From positions 1-48,135 of the forward strand of contig CAZVRZ010000021.1 in assembly GCA_964629965.1 (NCBI GenBank): DNA of 48,135 bases, in the 5' to 3' direction. This document shows positions 43,970 to 48,135 of this stretch, one piece after another (positions within the stretch are counted from its first letter, which is position 1; each line of letters starts with the position of its first letter). Made by a program: the position numbers and the translations under genes. Source of the DNA: CAZVRZ01 sp964629965 (GTDB lineage Bacteria; Chloroflexota; Anaerolineae; Anaerolineales; UBA4823). The notes under the pieces were generated by a model. It was not told the DNA's origin. It saw only the letters and a list, made by a program, of their open reading frames with translations, and ran no database searches.

Positions 43970-44788
43970 TCATATTTTCCAGGTGATGATGAATAACAAG
44001 GTGAACAATGTGCTGACGAGCAATTGGCGCATCCCGATGCGGGTGGGTTTTTCACCGATCGCCGGATGCAGGCTGCCCCACAAGGTTTCTGCCCATTGGA
44101 GCAGGTAAGGCAGGGGCAGCAAGGCCGGCAGCAGGCGCAATGCGCTGAGGAGCAGCACGGCTGCCAGGTTGAAACTGGTGTAAAGCAGCGCTTGCCTTCC
44201 GGCGCGCAGCGCTTCCGCCTTGCCGGGGACGGCTTTCCAGGCGCTCTGATCCAGCCGCAGGTAAGCATACACGATCGAGGCCGCCGACTGGAACCAACTG
44301 AGCAGGAAAAGCCACCAACCGACCGGTTCGGGACTGCCCTTGCCCACCCAATAAGCCGCGGTGGCCGAGAGCGCCAGCGCGCCGCTGCCCAGGATCAGCA
44401 CTCCTGCCTGGCGGCGTTCGGCGCGCCGGCCGACCAGGTACAGGCGCCAGGCAAAGACCGGCACGACCGGGAAGACCAGCATCAGCAGGTACCAGAAACC
44501 GGCCAGGGCCAGCCCAAGGCAGCCGGCCAAGCCAAGGGCGCCGTAGACCCCGATCCAGAAAAAGGCGGCCTTCAATTCCTGGCGCGGCCTCCGCCCGCTG
44601 TAAGCCTTGACCGCGATGGTGACCGGCTGTCGCAGCAGGAAAGCGGCCAGGACGGCCACGACCAGGTAAACGCCGGCCGGGTTCCACTGGCGAGCTGCGC
44701 CCAGGCCGATCAGTAGCGGGCTGAGCAAAAAGACCCACGCGCCGTGATCGCCAGGCAAGGCAATGTGTTTGCGAAAAAGAGAGTCCAT
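43970..44788 (-). CDS. YwiC-like membrane protein
   Basis: The 272-residue protein begins MDSLFRKHIALPGDHGAWVF and has roughly eight hydrophobic segments. The PxDHGAW sequence near the start is the mark of the YwiC-like family, and AVKAYSGRRPRQELKAAFFW and RVGRRAERRQ-like basic loops separate helices. Its function is unknown, although Bacillus ywiC lies beside nitrate respiration genes. Here it precedes the cytochrome b and Rieske genes on the same strand by 71 bp. A perfect 8-bp-armed palindrome lies ~40 bp before its start. Confidence 0.8.
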   Translation of the reverse strand: MDSLFRKHIALPGDHGAWVFLLSPLLIGLGAARQWNPAGVYLVVAVLAAFLLRQPVTIAVKAYSGRRPRQELKAAFFWIGVYGALGLAGCLGLALAGFWYLLMLVFPVVPVFAWRLYLVGRRAERRQAGVLILGSGALALSATAAYWVGKGSPEPVGWWLFLLSWFQSAASIVYAYLRLDQSAWKAVPGKAEALRAGRQALLYTSFNLAAVLLLSALRLLPALLPLPYLLQWAETLWGSLHPAIGEKPTRIGMRQLLVSTLFTLLFIITWKI

Positions 44789-45337
44789 GTTGATCCGGGT
44801 ATCATTATAAAGGATAACGGGCGTTAATTCCGATCCTTATCGGAATAAAAAGTTGGGATGAATCCCCTGGCTCAACGCCTGGAAGTCCCGCAGGCCAGGC
44901 GTATTTTGGGGTAAAAAAGAGGAACGAATGAAACGAAGAGGAACGAATGCCTTCTACGCACTTCTAAAGACCCTGTTTTTGCAGTGCGTACACGAATAAG
45001 GGAATTCAGCAGTCGAGAGAGGGGAGGGGGTGGTGAGTGGTGGGCATGGGAGGCATCCTTTCTGCTGACAGTTATATCGTAGCACAGATGTTCTGTTTAC
45101 GCAAGTAGTGCTGGGCAGTTGGCCAGGGTAAACGCAGCTAAAAATATTCCAAAAAAGGCTTGACAAGAGAGGGGGGATGAGGATTATACTTGTATAGACA
45201 AGAACGAAGGCTGGGAGGAAAAACCGCCTGTGGTTCTGGCACTTCCTTATTGGTATCTACAAGCGAATTGTTATCGGTGCTGGGGTTGTGGCGCTTTCGT
45301 CGTCCGGGTACGTTATCATTGCCATCGGGAGGATTAA
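44789..45337. other. 549-bp intergenic region with regulatory-looking elements
   Basis: No credible gene is present. On the YwiC side TATAAT (minus, 44809-44804) and a palindrome ATTCCGAT-CCTT-ATCGGAAT (44827-44846) are seen. A hairpin ACGCCTGG/CCAGGCGT (44875-44902) follows with an ATTTT tail on the plus strand. AAGAGGAACGAATG occurs twice (44917-44930 and 44936-44949) with a 19-bp period. A G-rich stretch at 45021-45050 has four runs of at least three G. A promoter-like pair for the following secreted protein gene is at 45160-45190. Confidence 0.7.
45160..45190 (+). promoter_or_regulatory. Possible promoter of the SpvB/Rhs-type gene
   Basis: TTGACA (45160-45165) matches the -35 consensus. 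A -10-like stretch ATTATACT (45183-45190) allows spacers of 17-19 bp. The start codon is ~150 bp downstream, leaving a long leader. Confidence 0.5.
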
Positions 45338-48135
45338 ATGCACCGTCACACTGTTTCCGTTCGCCAGATCATCCATACCAGCCTGCACGCCCTGGTCATC
45401 CTGGCGCTGCTACTGCCCAACCTGGCGCTGTTGATCAAACCGGCCAGAGCTGCGGCGCTGGAGCAGGAAGTTACACCGCTCACGCGCACGAATACGGCGT
45501 ACACGAATATGGCGCCCACACCCACGCCTACGAATACTGTGCTGGAAGAGCCGCCTGCGCCCACGAATACGATGCCCACTCCCAGTGCGACGGCGACACC
45601 TGAAATCACATCCACGCTGATCGCCACGGAGCTGCCGGTCGAAACAGTTACGCCGTTTCCGTCCGTGACCAACACGCCCACGAATACCATGCCGACGATC
45701 ACCGTCACTCCGCTGGCGACGATCATGCCAACCCTAACCATCACTCCGACAGCGGCCATCACGGCGACCCAGATCATCACCCCCGCGCTCGGCCTCACCC
45801 CTGTGCCCACGCTGACCCTGTCTGCCGCCCCGGGCTTCGTGATGGCTGGGCACAAGGTCAACATCTCCTGGCGGGTGGCAGATTGGGCGGAGAAACCGGA
45901 AGGACTGAGCCTGGTCTGGCTGGCGCCGCCGGGCTTTGCGCCCATGGAGCCGTATGAGGGCAAGTTCGATCCGGGAACGAACCAACTCATCCAGCCGGTC
46001 GAGAAACTGAACGGTCAGATGCAGTGGTTGGCTCCGGAATGGGCGCCCGGGCCGTTCAGCTTCACTGTGCGCCTGGAGCAAGATGGGAAGGCACTGCTGG
46101 AGAACAGCCTGGCGCTGGCAGAGAAGAGCCTGAGCCGCGTGCCAGCCTCCGGCGGGACGGCCGCCGGGCTGGATGGGCGAGTGAAGGTGAGCTTCTCGCC
46201 GGGCGCAGTCTCCGAAACAAGCGAAGCGCTGCTGGTGAGCGTGGCGGAGGCACGGCCCGAAACCGAGCTGCCATACTCATTGAGCGGGCAGCCGTTCGAG
46301 CTGCTGGCGCGCGGCGAGCAAAGTGCGCAGAGCGTGAGCCAGTTCGCCCAAGTGGTGACGATCACGGTGCACTACGACGAAGCCAGCCTCCAGGGCGATG
46401 AGAGCACGCTGATGCTGTTCTATTACGATGAAGCCTCCCAACTCTGGACGCCGCTGCCATCCTGGGTCGATAGCCAGGCGAACTTGCTGATCGCCTACAG
46501 CGACCATTTCTCCATCTTCGATTTCAATTCCCAGAATTGGGAAGCGTCCCGGCTGCCCGGCATGGAAGGTTTCCAGGTCTCATCCTTCACCGGTTCGGCC
46601 AATTACTCCGTACCGATCCAGGTACCACCGGGGCCGGGCGGCTTGCAGCCCTCGCTGGCCCTCAGCTACAACAGCCAGGCAGTGGACGGCGCCAGCGGGA
46701 TGACGCAGGCTTCCTGGGTGGGCATGGGCTGGTCGTTGGAAACCGGTTCCATCCAGCGCAGCCTGAACGGCACGATGAACTACCTGGACGATGATACCTT
46801 CTCACTGACACTCAATGGGGCCAGCTACCTGCTGCTGAAAGACGCCAACGGCAGCTGGCATACGGCCAATGAAAGCTTCCTGCGTATCGTGCGCAACACG
46901 AATGTATGGAACGATGAGGCAGACGACACCTGGGAAGTGTGGGATAAAACGGGCAACAAATATTCCTTTGGCTTGAGCGATACCTACCCCTATAAAAACC
47001 GGGCCGACTACTTGCTGACTCACTGCGGCAGCGACGCCGGCTCGGATGTCTTGCAGATGGTCACCTGGAACTGGATGCTGAGCAAGATCGAAACGCCCTT
47101 CAGCGAACAGGTACTGACATTCAAGAACGAGCCTGAAACCAAGCAGTTGGCCAGCGTGTGCCACCAGAGCGGGTATTACTCTATCGACCGGGCCATCTAC
47201 GCGCAAGAAATCCTCTATCCGCACCTGCGCTACCGGGTGTATTTCGATCGCGAGAGTGACCGCGCCGATCATGACGCCTTCTGGGGATATGGAAACAACA
47301 GCTACCAGTATTTCTTCACCAAGGAACGGTTGAAGGAAATCCGCATCGAACACAACCCCGATGGCGATGCGGCCTTCGTTGGCACAACCCTGGTGCGCAA
47401 GTACGCCCTCACCTACGCTGGCGAGAACGAGACGCATATCTTCCCCAACTACACCTGGCCGGCAGGCGGCAAGACCCTGACGCTGCTCCAGATCCAGGAA
47501 TACGGGCTGAACGGAGCCGGGCCCCTGCCTTCGACCACCTTCAACTACGGCGACGGCATGCACCTGGAATGGGCGACCAACGGCTACGGCGGCAAGATCG
47601 AGTTTGGCTACGAAGCCTGGTATGAAAGCGAGGCTGCCGAGGCGAACTCCCTGGTCCAGCATTTTGGAACAGCCGGCCTGTGCGAGGATGCCTCCGGCAG
47701 CGAGGGAGGCTGGGGTGGCATCGGCCCCGGTCACAGTGCGGAATGTTCAGGAGATGGAAACCTGCTGGTTGCGGGCACGATCGGGAAAAATATCCAGCCT
47801 GGCTTGCTGCGTCCCGGCGGATACTACCTGCTGTATGCCCAAGCAGAAGCGTTGGCCCAGGGCGACCAGGCGCAGTTGGGATTGCACAACGGAACGAGCG
47901 AAGAATACCTGCCCTGGGTAAACCTGGGCGCCACTTTCAGCGGCTACCTGCGCCTGCCCTCCACTGCGACGGCGGGAGCGAATTTCCGCTTGAAAACAAA
48001 CACCCACGCCAAAGTGAGCTGGTTCAAGTTCAAGCCGGTCATTACCCGCTACCGGGTGGTGAGCAAGGCCGTGACCGACGAAGTGACCGGGCAGACCGGC
48101 GTCTACACCTACAGCTACGACGAAGGCGCCACCAA
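45338..48135 (+). CDS. Large secreted SpvB/Rhs-type protein, 5' part only
   Basis: The frame opens at ATG 45338 after GGGAGGA and stays open to the end of the window (932 codons), so the C-terminus is missing. The start MHRHTVSVRQIIHTSLHALV is a basic signal region leading into a hydrophobic helix. A Thr/Pro/Asn-rich stalk (about 48-160) repeats TNTMPT-like units. Next comes a beta-rich region with a ZU5-like FYYDEASQLWTPLPSW. Near residue 415 the SpvB signature appears: FTGSANYSVPIQVPPGPGG and SYNSQAVDG. This domain begins the shells of Rhs/YD-repeat and Tc-toxin B proteins. Such proteins enclose a C-terminal effector released at the target cell; here the effector lies beyond the window. Confidence 0.85.
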   Translation, partial: MHRHTVSVRQIIHTSLHALVILALLLPNLALLIKPARAAALEQEVTPLTRTNTAYTNMAPTPTPTNTVLEEPPAPTNTMPTPSATATPEITSTLIATELPVETVTPFPSVTNTPTNTMPTITVTPLATIMPTLTITPTAAITATQIITPALGLTPVPTLTLSAAPGFVMAGHKVNISWRVADWAEKPEGLSLVWLAPPGFAPMEPYEGKFDPGTNQLIQPVEKLNGQMQWLAPEWAPGPFSFTVRLEQDGKALLENSLALAEKSLSRVPASGGTAAGLDGRVKVSFSPGAVSETSEALLVSVAEARPETELPYSLSGQPFELLARGEQSAQSVSQFAQVVTITVHYDEASLQGDESTLMLFYYDEASQLWTPLPSWVDSQANLLIAYSDHFSIFDFNSQNWEASRLPGMEGFQVSSFTGSANYSVPIQVPPGPGGLQPSLALSYNSQAVDGASGMTQASWVGMGWSLETGSIQRSLNGTMNYLDDDTFSLTLNGASYLLLKDANGSWHTANESFLRIVRNTNVWNDEADDTWEVWDKTGNKYSFGLSDTYPYKNRADYLLTHCGSDAGSDVLQMVTWNWMLSKIETPFSEQVLTFKNEPETKQLASVCHQSGYYSIDRAIYAQEILYPHLRYRVYFDRESDRADHDAFWGYGNNSYQYFFTKERLKEIRIEHNPDGDAAFVGTTLVRKYALTYAGENETHIFPNYTWPAGGKTLTLLQIQEYGLNGAGPLPSTTFNYGDGMHLEWATNGYGGKIEFGYEAWYESEAAEANSLVQHFGTAGLCEDASGSEGGWGGIGPGHSAECSGDGNLLVAGTIGKNIQPGLLRPGGYYLLYAQAEALAQGDQAQLGLHNGTSEEYLPWVNLGATFSGYLRLPSTATAGANFRLKTNTHAKVSWFKFKPVITRYRVVSKAVTDEVTGQTGVYTYSYDEGAT

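Noticed and set aside
44917..44949. 14-bp direct repeat as target-site duplication or CRISPR
   Set aside because: Only two copies with a 19-bp period and no transposase or longer array nearby; treated as a possible regulatory repeat.
44954..45166. 70-residue minus-strand frame in the 549-bp intergenic region
   Set aside because: Lies over the G-rich tract and repeats, with no ribosome site and unusual Cys/Pro/Ser composition.

Overview
The window looks like a scaffold from a Chloroflexota bacterium, probably Anaerolineae. This is inferred from gene content: a DUF3160 lipoprotein with a Thr/Pro/Ala-rich stalk, a split GcvPA/GcvPB glycine decarboxylase behind a tandem glycine riboswitch, a GlyA-GcvT fusion, an S9 peptidase beside a creatininase-like protein, paired DUF4870 membrane proteins and non-pyrrolysine MttB homologues. 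No rRNA, tRNA, CRISPR array or insertion sequence was seen. One run of 10 N (42173-42182) marks a scaffold join, so this is draft or metagenome-derived sequence.

Layout. 1-7.4 kb (+): DUF3160 lipoprotein, CapA-like lipoprotein with FG-GAP-like repeats, aldehyde dehydrogenase, and a 57-codon protein-kinase remnant coupled to a DUF4037 nucleotidyltransferase-fold protein. 7.5-17.2 kb: mostly small accessory enzymes, namely two GNAT acetyltransferases, a DinB/MDMPI-like protein, a sugar isomerase-like TIM barrel, a 41-aa Lys-rich protein with its own terminator, an unrecognised protein carrying a nucleotidyltransferase signature, an isoprenylcysteine-methyltransferase-like protein, a PadR-SDR-NmrA operon behind a palindrome-covered promoter, a membrane protein and a polysaccharide deacetylase. 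17.2-21.1 kb (-): phosphoesterase, creatininase-like protein and S9 peptidase.

21.3-31 kb (+): two MttB-family methyltransferases flank a complete Dpp/Opp-type ABC importer and a small nucleotidyltransferase. This suggests uptake and demethylation of a methylated amine or betaine, but no corrinoid protein is encoded here. 31-35.5 kb (+): a 1040-aa fusion of serine hydroxymethyltransferase and GcvT, then a PLP aminotransferase. 35.5-41.4 kb (-): FKBP isomerase, then the gcvH-gcvPA-gcvPB-nucleoside kinase operon controlled by a tandem glycine riboswitch with a terminator platform. The gcv operon lacks gcvT, which is supplied by the fusion next door. Glycine cleavage, serine-glycine exchange and possibly methylamine demethylation therefore lie within 20 kb and could meet at tetrahydrofolate-bound one-carbon units.

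41.4-44.8 kb (-): two DUF4870 proteins, one broken by the scaffold join, a Rieske protein, a one-piece b6-type cytochrome b with an altered Qo motif, and a YwiC-like membrane protein. 45.3 kb to the end (+): the 5' part of a very large secreted SpvB/Rhs-type protein that runs off the window.
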